Positions 16,317 to 23,100 of a DNA stretch of 44,765 bases are shown one piece after another. Origin of the DNA: Candidatus Segatella albertsiae (GTDB taxonomy: Bacteria > Bacteroidota > Bacteroidia > Bacteroidales > Bacteroidaceae); the NCBI GenBank assembly GCA_002451555.1, contig DKCU01000020.1, positions 1 through 44,765 on the forward strand, read 5' to 3'. Below the pieces are notes generated by a model. It was not told the origin of the DNA, made no database searches, and saw only the letters and a program-made list of their open reading frames with translations. A program made the translations under genes and the position numbers. Numbering within the stretch: the stretch's first letter is position 1; each line of letters opens with the position of its first letter.

Positions 16317-16400
16317 TGCTGACTATACTCAGCAGCTTTGTTGACTATAGTCGGCACATCTGCTGAGCGTAGTCAGCACGTCTGTCGAGCATAGTCAGCA
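16317..16400. repeat. Array of four 18-bp palindromes, exact 22-bp period
   Basis: Units at 16317, 16339, 16361 and 16383 follow TGCTGA-N6-TCAGCA with at most two changes per unit, each separated by 4 bp. A 22-bp period is about two helical turns, so all units face the same side of the DNA. Confidence 0.85.
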
Positions 16401-16529
16401 ACCTTACAAAGCTATGCTTTTCAAACTAAGACAGTCGTTCTGCTGTTCCAACTATTCAAACTTTTCATCTGTTTTCAATAAAAATGGGATTATTTTCCAT
16501 AAAAAGGTATTTATTCCAAGAATTTATTG

Positions 16530-16537
16530 TACCTTTG
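16530..16537 (+). promoter_or_regulatory. -7 box upstream of structured leader A
   Basis: TACCTTTG followed by C matches the consensus. The -33 region (TATTTATT) is weak. It lies 350 bp upstream of the ATG at 16888. Confidence 0.6.
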
Positions 16538-16540
16538 CAT

Positions 16541-16887
16541 CGGATATCACGCTCTATCTGATGGAGTGTGATTTCTCAAGACATTGTGGGTAAAAACAAA
16601 AGCATTCGCTATTATTTCGCGTTTAGCCAAGAGCGTAGGAAACTCAAATTGGAATAACAAGCACGGAAATAATATGTGATAGGTGGCTCGTATATATGGG
16701 TATGAAGCCTCCAGTCGATTAATAAGGCAAATGCATTTACGCTATAGGCGTGATGCATTCTTATAATCGACCCGGGGCTCCAATTCCTACGCCGCCCCGT
16801 GCTAAACGCGATAAGAGGCATCACGCCCTTTTTGCGTCTTAGCGGATTGATAGTTGGGTGCCACTAAACAATTATCAATATTGAATA
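16541..16887 (+). ncRNA. Structured leader RNA A, upstream of the restriction-methylase gene
   Basis: About 345 nt between a promoter box and the ATG at 16888 hold several strong pairings. A 9-bp hairpin is at 16546-16572. TCGCGTTTAGC (16617-16627) pairs perfectly with GCTAAACGCGA (16801-16811). A long hairpin spans 16714-16771 (GTCGATT...AATCGAC, with AATGCAT/ATGCATT and ACGC/GCGT inside). CGGGGC/GCCCCG closes 16773-16799. GGCGTGATGC (16747-16756) can also pair with GCATCACGCC (16818-16827), followed by CTTTTT. That last pairing competes with the others and looks like a terminator. It could be a regulated leader or an independent RNA. Shared blocks link it to leader B at 43317-43682. Confidence 0.6.
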
Positions 16888-18438
16888 ATGAATAAAATTT
16901 CAGAAATTAAGTACAATGAAGATGGCTTAATCCTTGACTATCTTACAGACAAACCTTTAAAAGATACTCCTGAAGAAAGAGTTCGTCAAAGATTTATGCA
17001 AACTTTACAAGCAGATTATGGCTATCCAAAAGACCAAATGGTACGAGAAGTTCCTATTCAATCAGGTTCTTCTCTTATGACTAATAAAGTTGATGGTACT
17101 CCAATTCGTGCAGATATTGTCGTATACAATAGTAAAAAGGCTGCATTGAAAAAAGATCAAGGTAATATTCTTTTTGTTGTTGAATGCAAACAACCTGATG
17201 TAACAGAAGGATATGCTCAGATGGTTTCTTACATATTTAACACTTCTGCAATTGGGGGTGTTTGGACAAATGGAGAGGGATTGTCTGTTTATAAAAAAAC
17301 AAAGACATTAGGGCTGGAAGAGCTGTTATCCTTACCACGTTACCGTGAAGGATGGGAAAATGATGACGTAATACCAAACAAAACCTCTTTACCTCGTCCG
17401 CACAATGTTAGATTTCTTTTGTCTTCATGCCATAATAAACTTTATGGGAGAGGTATGGAAAATGAAGATTTTGATTTGGCTATGGACATGGTACGAATAC
17501 TTTTAGCAAAAATTCAAGATGAGACATCGCCAGGAGAGAATCCTCGTTTTTGGATAACAAAAAATGAATATCAAACAGAGGAAGGACGAACAAAAGTTGC
17601 AACAACAGTACAAAACTTATTCAAGGAATATGCAAGCCAATATCCTGATGTTTTTGATGAGCATGAGAAAATTCAAGTAGGAAATGATTGTATTGCAGAA
17701 GCTGTTGGGATATTGAAAGATTGGAGCCTTGCTGCAAAATTTGATGATGCCGATGATTGGGATTTAATGGGAGAAACTTACGAACAATTTACTCATATTA
17801 ATCTGAAAAGGCAACAAGGTCAATTCTTTACAAATAGATTAGTCGTAAATATGATGGTACGAATTTTAGACCCTAAGATAGGGGAGCGTTCTCTGGATCC
17901 TGCAGGAGGAAGTGGTGGCTTTAGTACTGCGATTTTTAGATATCTCAGAAGGAAAGTTATTTGTACAACGCAACCTAATTCTGCACAACGGCAACGGCAA
18001 CTTGGGGTGATAAAGGAAAGTGTATATCTTGTTGAGATTGCAAAGAGGCTTGTAAAAATTGCCAAATGTGCAATGTTGATGACTGGTGATGGACAGTCTG
18101 GTATGACTCGTGGTAATTCTTTAGATTCATATGGTAAATTTGATCCTTGGATTCAATCAAGATGTTGCAAAGGAAAAAGTAATGCTCCATCTATAATTGC
18201 GACGAATCCTCCTTTTTCTGGACAAAAAATCGAATCTATGGTTTTTGACAAAACGATATTAAGAGAGTTTGAGTTTGGACATAGCTGTAAAGTTGATGAT
18301 GAAGGCATATACCATTTTTCTAAATTAGATGATGATATTTTGCAACGTCAAGCTCCTGAATTGTTATTTCTAGAAAGATGTTTAGATTGGTTGAAACCAG
18401 GAGGAAGGTTGGGGATTGTTTTACCAAAAGTTTTTTAG
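16888..18438 (+). CDS. Type IIG-like restriction-methylation protein, N-terminal part (frameshifted)
   Basis: The 516 residues start with an HsdR-N-type PD-(D/E)XK nuclease domain (RADIVVYN, D76; FVVECKQ, E99 and K101). A helical linker follows, then an N6-adenine methylase domain with motif I DPAGGSGG (337-344) and motif IV NPPF (440-443). The frame stops at TAG 18436-18438 just after LGIVLPKVF, in the middle of the methylase domain. The rest continues in the -1 frame (18378-19511). Codon use is more A/T-rich than in the flanking core genes. With the second part it would form a single-chain enzyme of about 875 residues that cuts and methylates DNA. Alternative: an orphan type I-like methylase fused to an R-type N-terminus. 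Confidence 0.8.
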   Translation: MNKISEIKYNEDGLILDYLTDKPLKDTPEERVRQRFMQTLQADYGYPKDQMVREVPIQSGSSLMTNKVDGTPIRADIVVYNSKKAALKKDQGNILFVVECKQPDVTEGYAQMVSYIFNTSAIGGVWTNGEGLSVYKKTKTLGLEELLSLPRYREGWENDDVIPNKTSLPRPHNVRFLLSSCHNKLYGRGMENEDFDLAMDMVRILLAKIQDETSPGENPRFWITKNEYQTEEGRTKVATTVQNLFKEYASQYPDVFDEHEKIQVGNDCIAEAVGILKDWSLAAKFDDADDWDLMGETYEQFTHINLKRQQGQFFTNRLVVNMMVRILDPKIGERSLDPAGGSGGFSTAIFRYLRRKVICTTQPNSAQRQRQLGVIKESVYLVEIAKRLVKIAKCAMLMTGDGQSGMTRGNSLDSYGKFDPWIQSRCCKGKSNAPSIIATNPPFSGQKIESMVFDKTILREFEFGHSCKVDDEGIYHFSKLDDDILQRQAPELLFLERCLDWLKPGGRLGIVLPKVF

Positions 18439-19511
18439 ACAATATTAGTTATGAACAATATAGACAATGGCTTCTAAATAGATACATCCTTGATGGTGTT
18501 GTCACTTTGCATAAAGATACATTTCAACCTGATACTGGTGTAAGAACATGTGTCCTATTTATAACAAAGCCTAAAGAAGGAGAAATTGTACCAGAAGATT
18601 ATAAAATATTTATGGCAATTTCTCAAAGAATTGGTCAGGATTCAAAAGGAAATAGTGTTTTTGTCTTAGATGGCAATGGTAAAAGTACAGGTATATTAAA
18701 TCATGATTTAGATGATATCGCAAATTCTTATATTAATTTTAAGAAAGGTATAGAACAGAAAGAATCAGAATACATATTTACATGTCATCGTAAGAATTTA
18801 AAAGACCATTATAATATAAATCCTCAGCACTATTCGCCTAATTTGAATGCCGCTCTTAATCATGTCTTAGAGTTTGATAATTTCGAGCATTGGGCAACAA
18901 TAACGATAGGACAATTAGAATCGGATATAAAAATTTATATGGGACCTAGATGGAATTCTGCAAATATCAAAGTTGACAATCCCTCAAATACAGAAAAGCT
19001 AACTCCATATCTTACAGCTAATGGAGCTTTAGAGTTAAGACGTTTTTCTATAAAATGGATTGATTCAGTAAAGGCAAATGCTAAGCAAAAAGCGTATATG
19101 GATATGCTTAAGGTTGAAGAAGGTGATATTCTTATAACACGTTCAGGGACTATAGGTAAGGTTACTTATGCAACCAAGGATTTAGCAGAGAATTATCTTG
19201 TTAGTGATGACTTGGTGAGAATACGTGTCAAAAATGACAAATTAAGAGCATATTTAGTTGGATATTTTTTATCTAAAACGGCTTTAAAGCTGATGTTGTT
19301 AGATGAGTATGGCTCAGTTCAGCAACATCTTCAACCAAGGCATATTCAAGAGATGTTGATACCGATTCCTGATGATTGGGATTTAGCAAATGATATAATT
19401 AAAGCAGGTACTCAATATATAAATGCTATGGAAGCTATGGCTACTGCCGATACCAACATCCGAAATAATGGTTTTGATAAATTATGTAAGGATTGTTTCA
19501 AAGAAAAATAA
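18378..19511 (+). CDS. Restriction-methylation protein, C-terminal part with target recognition domain
   Basis: True homology starts at about 18435 (LDNISYEQYRQWLLNRYILDGVV), continuing the methylase domain interrupted at 18438; the residues before it (MFRLVETRRKVGDCF) are out-of-frame sequence. After the methylase end (TGVRTCVLFITKP) comes a Methylase_S-type target recognition domain near residues 170-365, with WATITIGQLES, EEGDILITRSGTIGKV, YLVSDDLVRIRV, VQQHLQPRHIQEMLIPIPDDW and a helical end. The single recognition domain suggests an asymmetric target. Whether it is translated depends on a frameshift at 18431-18436. Confidence 0.75.
   Translation: MFRLVETRRKVGDCFTKSFLDNISYEQYRQWLLNRYILDGVVTLHKDTFQPDTGVRTCVLFITKPKEGEIVPEDYKIFMAISQRIGQDSKGNSVFVLDGNGKSTGILNHDLDDIANSYINFKKGIEQKESEYIFTCHRKNLKDHYNINPQHYSPNLNAALNHVLEFDNFEHWATITIGQLESDIKIYMGPRWNSANIKVDNPSNTEKLTPYLTANGALELRRFSIKWIDSVKANAKQKAYMDMLKVEEGDILITRSGTIGKVTYATKDLAENYLVSDDLVRIRVKNDKLRAYLVGYFLSKTALKLMLLDEYGSVQQHLQPRHIQEMLIPIPDDWDLANDIIKAGTQYINAMEAMATADTNIRNNGFDKLCKDCFKEK
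18431..18436 (+). other. T6 frameshift site in the restriction-methylation gene
   Basis: The sequence AAAGTTTTTTAGAC gives stop TAG in the first frame. One more T, a -1 ribosomal slip on TTT before TAG, or RNA polymerase adding one U would give P-K-V-F-L-D-N and restore one long frame. The two frames join without any missing residues, so the lesion is a single base. Confidence 0.8.
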
Positions 19512-19566
19512 ACTAATAGAAAACTTAGATGTTAATGATAGAATTTTATAAAATTCTGTTTTTTAC

Positions 19567-19607
19567 TTCTTGTAATTTTGCACCTAATTGGTGCAAAATT
19601 ACAAGAA
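19567..19607. repeat. 18-bp inverted repeat around TAATT, copy 1
   Basis: TTCTTGTAATTTTGCACC and its exact complement flank TAATT. Each arm contains TAATTTTGC, a match to the -7 promoter box, so the boxes face each other. A related copy lies at 20803-20831. Confidence 0.85.
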
Positions 19608-19704
19608 AACCATATTATTTATTCAAAAAGCCTATAACTGACGAGAAAACAAGTCTGTTCGTACTTTTCTTCAGGGATTATACAAGTATTTCATTATTTT
19701 ATCG

Positions 19705-19712
19705 TATCTTTG
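19705..19712 (+). promoter_or_regulatory. -7 box for the 19748 gene
   Basis: TATCTTTG followed by CC lies 35 bp before the ATG at 19748. Confidence 0.6.
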
Positions 19713-19747
19713 CCGTGGATTCAGTTTTGTTGTAATATTTAATAAAA

Positions 19748-20473
19748 ATGATTATGCAGACACAAAGATATATATTGACGGCTAATAAAAAGCAAGTGGA
19801 ACTTTTGGCTTTCGCTTGCAACCAAGCCTTGCGAATACATATAGGTCAACTAGCTGACCCGCTTACGTTTCAATTGAATTTTGAGATTGCTTATCCTCGC
19901 CATCATCATGGAAAGTCATGTCCTATTGAAGTTGCGGAGAAGTTAGAAGAGTTGTCTAGGTTATGTTGGAAAACTAGCAATGGCTACGGCTATGATGATA
20001 AGTCAAGGGCATACTGGGAACTTTACCAAATGTTTAAGGAATCCAAGACAAGAATAGGAGAATCTCGGTTCTCCTTGAATACTCGCCAAATGGAGTTCTT
20101 GCGAAATGCCTGTGAACAAGCAGCTCGCTTGATGGCAGGACAATTGGATTATGCGTTGGTTGAAGAACTGATGCAAGCATACGAGAAAAGTTATAAAGAT
20201 AATGCTGATAAAATGAAAGAGGTCTGGAAGGTTAGAAATCAAATAAAAGAGGATTTTGACAAACTCCATACCCTCTGTTGGTATTTACCAGTCAATGCAG
20301 ATCATGGGATGGGGTATGATACCAACTCAGACATTCTTTGGGATATGTATCAGGTCATTCGCCACCAGTTATGGAATGATAGCAAAAAGCCTGATGATAA
20401 GTTTTGGTGTGTAAGTGCAGATGAACCAATGCAAACAGGTAAAGAGAAGCTCATTAATATAGATAAAGTTTGA
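19748..20473 (+). CDS. Two-repeat protein of unknown family
   Basis: The 241-residue protein has no signal or membrane segment. It is an internal duplication. Repeat 1 (about 8-96) has TANKKQVELLAFACNQALR, GQL, LEELSRLCW, GYGYDDKSRAYWELYQM. Repeat 2 (about 109-215) has LNTRQMEFLRNACEQAARL, GQL, FDKLHTLCW, GMGYDTNSDILWDMYQV. The shared skeleton is (A/N)C-x-QA-x-R...GQL...LCW...GYD...W-x-x-YQ. Single-repeat relatives with the same skeleton seem familiar as small accessory proteins of Bacteroidales, but I cannot assign a function. A relic of a paralogue lies at 16104-16196. MIM allows a start at 19754. Confidence 0.7.
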   Translation: MIMQTQRYILTANKKQVELLAFACNQALRIHIGQLADPLTFQLNFEIAYPRHHHGKSCPIEVAEKLEELSRLCWKTSNGYGYDDKSRAYWELYQMFKESKTRIGESRFSLNTRQMEFLRNACEQAARLMAGQLDYALVEELMQAYEKSYKDNADKMKEVWKVRNQIKEDFDKLHTLCWYLPVNADHGMGYDTNSDILWDMYQVIRHQLWNDSKKPDDKFWCVSADEPMQTGKEKLINIDKV

Positions 20474-20482
20474 ACAGATAGA

Positions 20483-20531
20483 TTTTAGTTGAAGTTTAGT
20501 CCAACTTAGTCGAAGTTAGTCGAACTTTAGC
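20483..20531 (+). repeat. 10-11-bp degenerate tandem repeats (TTAGTCGAAC)
   Basis: Consecutive units TTTAGTTGAAG, TTTAGTCCAAC, TTAGTCGAAG and TTAGTCGAACT start ten bases after the stop of the 19748 gene. Outlying copies lie near 20587-20616. Confidence 0.75.
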
Positions 20532-20660
20532 TAGCTTGTTATAGGTAAAGCGTTGATTATCAGTATTTGTGTAAAGATGTTTACTAGTCGAACTTTCAAA
20601 CGTTTAGTCGAACTAAATTATCGAAATGTATATTTCCAAAAAGAGTTGGCAATGTCTTTT

Positions 20661-20687
20661 AATAGGTTCGCCATTGGCGAACCTATT
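20661..20687. repeat. Perfect 12-bp inverted repeat
   Basis: AATAGGTTCGCC, ATT, GGCGAACCTATT. No T run follows on either strand, so a simple terminator is unlikely. A protein-binding site or an element end is possible. Confidence 0.75.
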
Positions 20688-20802
20688 GCTACAATCCGAA
20701 GATAAAATGGAGGGTAGATTAGATGTGAACAATATCTCTTCACATTGAGCTTCCATATCGCAAAAACTTAATTTAGCCAACATCTTGATATTTAGATATT
20801 TA

Positions 20803-20831
20803 TAATTTTGCACCAATTAGGTGCAAAATTA
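20803..20831. repeat. 12-bp inverted repeat, copy 2 of the TAATTTTGCACC palindrome
   Basis: TAATTTTGCACC and GGTGCAAAATTA flank AATTA. It shares its arms with the palindrome at 19567-19607 and, like it, is followed by AAAAAGCC-type sequence. Confidence 0.8.
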
Positions 20832-20844
20832 CAATCAAACATAA

Positions 20845-20886
20845 AAAGCCCACAACCGATTCGTTTCCTCGTCAGTTGTGGGCTTT
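20845..20886 (-). terminator. dnaK terminator
   Basis: GTTGTGGGCTTT and AAAGCCCACAAC form a 12-bp stem. Read on the minus strand it ends in a T run (GGGCTTTTTAT), about 80 bp after the dnaK stop. Confidence 0.85.
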
Positions 20887-20963
20887 CACTTTATATTATC
20901 ATCTAATAACTTCTCTTTGTAAGAATGAGGAGCTTTGTTGAGGCTCCCCATCATCAGGAGATA

Positions 20964-22880
20964 TTACTTAACCTCCTCGAAGTCAGCGTCCTGTACATCC
21001 TGGTCGCCGTTGCCACCCTGTGCCTGCTGACCGCCCTGAGCACCAGCACCCTGTGCGCCCTGAGGACCAGCCTGCTGACCACCCTGGTACATCTGCTGAG
21101 AAGCAGCCTGCATTACGGTGTTCAAGTTGTTGATAGCTGAGTCGATGGCTGCAACATCACCTGCCTTGTGAGCATCCTTCAACTGCTGCAATGCCTGCTC
21201 GATACCTGGCTTCTTGTCTGCAGGAATCTTGTCACCATTGTCCTTCAAGAAATTCTCGGTGGTGAAGATCATAGAGTCAGCCTGGTTCATCTTGTCGATC
21301 TTCTCGCGCTCAGCCTTATCAGCTGCTGCGTTCTGCTCAGCCTCAGCCTTCATGCGGTTGATCTCATCCTCGCTCAAGCCAGATGAAGCCTCGATGCGGA
21401 TGCTCTGCTCCTTACCTGTAGCCTTATCCTTAGCTGATACGTTCAAGATACCATTGGCATCAATATCGAATGTTACCTCGATCTGTGGAACACCACGACG
21501 AGCTGGAGCGATACCTGTCAAGTTAAACTGACCGATACTCTTGTTCTGAGCAGCCATAGGGCGCTCACCCTGGAGTACGTGGATGGTAACCTCTGTCTGG
21601 TTATCAGCTGCGGTAGAGAATACCTCGCTCTTCTTGCAAGGGATGGTTGTGTTAGCGTCGATCAACTTGGTCATCACACCACCCATGGTCTCGATACCAA
21701 GAGTCAATGGAGTAACGTCGAGCAATACGATGTCGCCTACACCCTCTTCCTTGTTCAAGATGGCACCCTGGATAGCAGCACCAACAGCAACAACCTCGTC
21801 TGGGTTCACACCCTTAGAAGGCTCCTTGCCGAAGTAGTTCTTTACGAGTGTCTGAACGGCTGGAATACGGCTTGAACCACCAACCAAGATAACCTCGTCG
21901 ATATCTGATGTAGAGAGCTTAGCGTCGCGGATAGCGTTCTGGCATGGTACCAAGCAAGCCTGAATCAAGTTGTGAGCCAACTGCTCGAACTGAGCACGGG
22001 TCAAAGTCTTAACCAAGTGCTTTGGCATACCGTCAACGGCTGTGATGTAAGGCAAGTTGATCTCTGTAGATGTAGAGCTTGACAACTCAATCTTAGCCTT
22101 CTCGGCAGCCTCCTTCAAACGCTGCATAGCCATAGGATCCTTGCGGAGATCTACGCCTTCCTCGTTCTTGAAGCCATCAGCCAACCAGTTGATGATTACC
22201 TGGTCGAAGTCATCACCACCGAGGTGTGTATCACCATTGGTAGAAAGAACCTCGAATACACCGCCACCGAACTCCAAGATAGAGATATCGAATGTACCAC
22301 CACCAAGGTCGAATACGGCGATCTTCATATCCTTGTTAGCCTTGTCAACACCGTAAGCCAAAGCTGCGGCTGTAGGCTCGTTCACGATACGCTGAACGTT
22401 CAAACCTGCAATCTGACCAGCCTCCTTGGTAGCCTGACGCTGTGAGTCAGAGAAGTATGCTGGTACAGTGATGACTGCGTCTGTAACCTCCTGGCCGAGA
22501 TAATCCTCAGCGGTCTTCTTCATCTTCTGAAGAACCATTGCAGAAATCTCCTGAGGAGTATATTTACGTCCCTCAATCTCAACACGTGGATAACCACCCT
22601 CGTTTACTACGGTGTAAGGCATAGCCTCAGCCTCTTTCTGACTCTGAGCGTATGTCTCACCCATGAAACGCTTGATTGAATAGACTGTGTTCTTTGGGTT
22701 TGTGATGGCCTGACGCTTAGCTGGATCACCAACCTTACGATCGCCATCCTTTACGAAACCTACTACTGATGGAGTAGTACGCTTACCTTCGCTATTAGCG
22801 ATTACAACTGGTTCATTACCTTCGAAAACGGCAACACAACTGTTTGTTGTACCTAAGTCAATTCCAATTACTTTTCCCAT
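20964..22880 (-). CDS. dnaK: Chaperone DnaK (Hsp70)
   Basis: The 638-residue protein is a full-length Hsp70. It begins MGKVIGIDLGTTNSCVAVFEG. NEPTAAALAYG and AVFDLGGGTFDISILE mark the ATPase domain. VLLDVTPLTLGIETMGGVMTKLI begins the substrate-binding domain. The Gly/Gln-rich tail ends DADFEEVK, close to the canonical EEVD-like bacterial tail. It uses ATP and J-domain partners to hold and refold unfolded proteins in the cytoplasm. No dnaJ or grpE is next to it. The 217-bp upstream region has a sigma-54-like element and a palindrome rather than a TAnnTTTG box. Confidence 0.98.
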   Translation of the reverse strand: MGKVIGIDLGTTNSCVAVFEGNEPVVIANSEGKRTTPSVVGFVKDGDRKVGDPAKRQAITNPKNTVYSIKRFMGETYAQSQKEAEAMPYTVVNEGGYPRVEIEGRKYTPQEISAMVLQKMKKTAEDYLGQEVTDAVITVPAYFSDSQRQATKEAGQIAGLNVQRIVNEPTAAALAYGVDKANKDMKIAVFDLGGGTFDISILEFGGGVFEVLSTNGDTHLGGDDFDQVIINWLADGFKNEEGVDLRKDPMAMQRLKEAAEKAKIELSSSTSTEINLPYITAVDGMPKHLVKTLTRAQFEQLAHNLIQACLVPCQNAIRDAKLSTSDIDEVILVGGSSRIPAVQTLVKNYFGKEPSKGVNPDEVVAVGAAIQGAILNKEEGVGDIVLLDVTPLTLGIETMGGVMTKLIDANTTIPCKKSEVFSTAADNQTEVTIHVLQGERPMAAQNKSIGQFNLTGIAPARRGVPQIEVTFDIDANGILNVSAKDKATGKEQSIRIEASSGLSEDEINRMKAEAEQNAAADKAEREKIDKMNQADSMIFTTENFLKDNGDKIPADKKPGIEQALQQLKDAHKAGDVAAIDSAINNLNTVMQAASQQMYQGGQQAGPQGAQGAGAQGGQQAQGGNGDQDVQDADFEEVK

Positions 22881-23006
22881 AATTATATTTTTTTTATTTT
22901 TATCGTTATTAATATGTAGTTTATCTCATGAATCGCTGGCTTCGAAAGCCTACCGAGGATATGCATCGTTCGGGAACTCTCATTCAGCGTTCACGCTTTC
23001 CTTAAT

Positions 23007-23023
23007 AACAAAGCGTGTGCCAA
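23007..23023 (-). promoter_or_regulatory. Possible sigma-54-type promoter of dnaK
   Basis: The minus strand reads TTGGCACACGCTTTGTT. It carries TGGCAC at -24, then TTG, but the usual C of the -12 GC is T (GG-N10-GT). No TAnnTTTG box is present between rsmD and dnaK. Confidence 0.4.
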
Positions 23024-23087
23024 CTGTTTTGCGGATATGGAACAACTGACAGAACGATAAAAGTGGCAGATGTGCATATAGGGAAGG

Positions 23088-23100
23088 TGACATTTTGTCA
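23088..23100. promoter_or_regulatory. Palindrome TGACA-TTT-TGTCA upstream of dnaK
   Basis: The inverted repeat lies 65 bp above the TGGCAC element and overlaps the stop codon of rsmD. A half-site CTGTCAG occurs closer to dnaK (23047-23053). This is the layout of a regulator site upstream of a sigma-54 promoter. Confidence 0.45.

Larger units (their letters stand above)
19512..19747 (+). other. Intergenic segment with palindrome and terminator remnant
   Basis: It holds the 19567-19607 palindrome, then AAAAAGCCTATAACTGACGAG near 19625-19646, which resembles the dnaK terminator arm, then the promoter at 19705. No convincing gene is seen. The 68-codon frame here has no family likeness. Confidence 0.55.
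20474..20963. other. Intergenic block before the dnaK 3' end
   Basis: 490 bp hold short tandem repeats (20483-20531), two more TTTAGTCGAAC-type copies near 20587-20616, a perfect palindrome (20661-20687), the second TAATTTTGCACC palindrome and the dnaK terminator. A 67-codon minus-strand frame starting at TTG has no independent support. Confidence 0.6.

Noticed and set aside
16211..16400. CRISPR array
   Set aside because: The repeats are palindromic units with 4-bp or no spacers, no unique spacers exist, and no cas gene is in the window.
16612..16824. 70-codon minus-strand frame inside leader A
   Set aside because: It coincides with the inverted repeats, has no promoter on that strand and reads as Arg/Tyr/Ser-rich sequence. 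Structure explains it better than coding.
19529..19735. 68-codon plus-strand frame after the restriction gene
   Set aside because: It spans the 18-bp palindrome and the remnant of the dnaK terminator and has no similarity or promoter of its own.
20613..20816. 67-codon minus-strand frame before dnaK
   Set aside because: It starts at TTG inside a palindrome, crosses another palindrome, has no promoter box and no recognised similarity.
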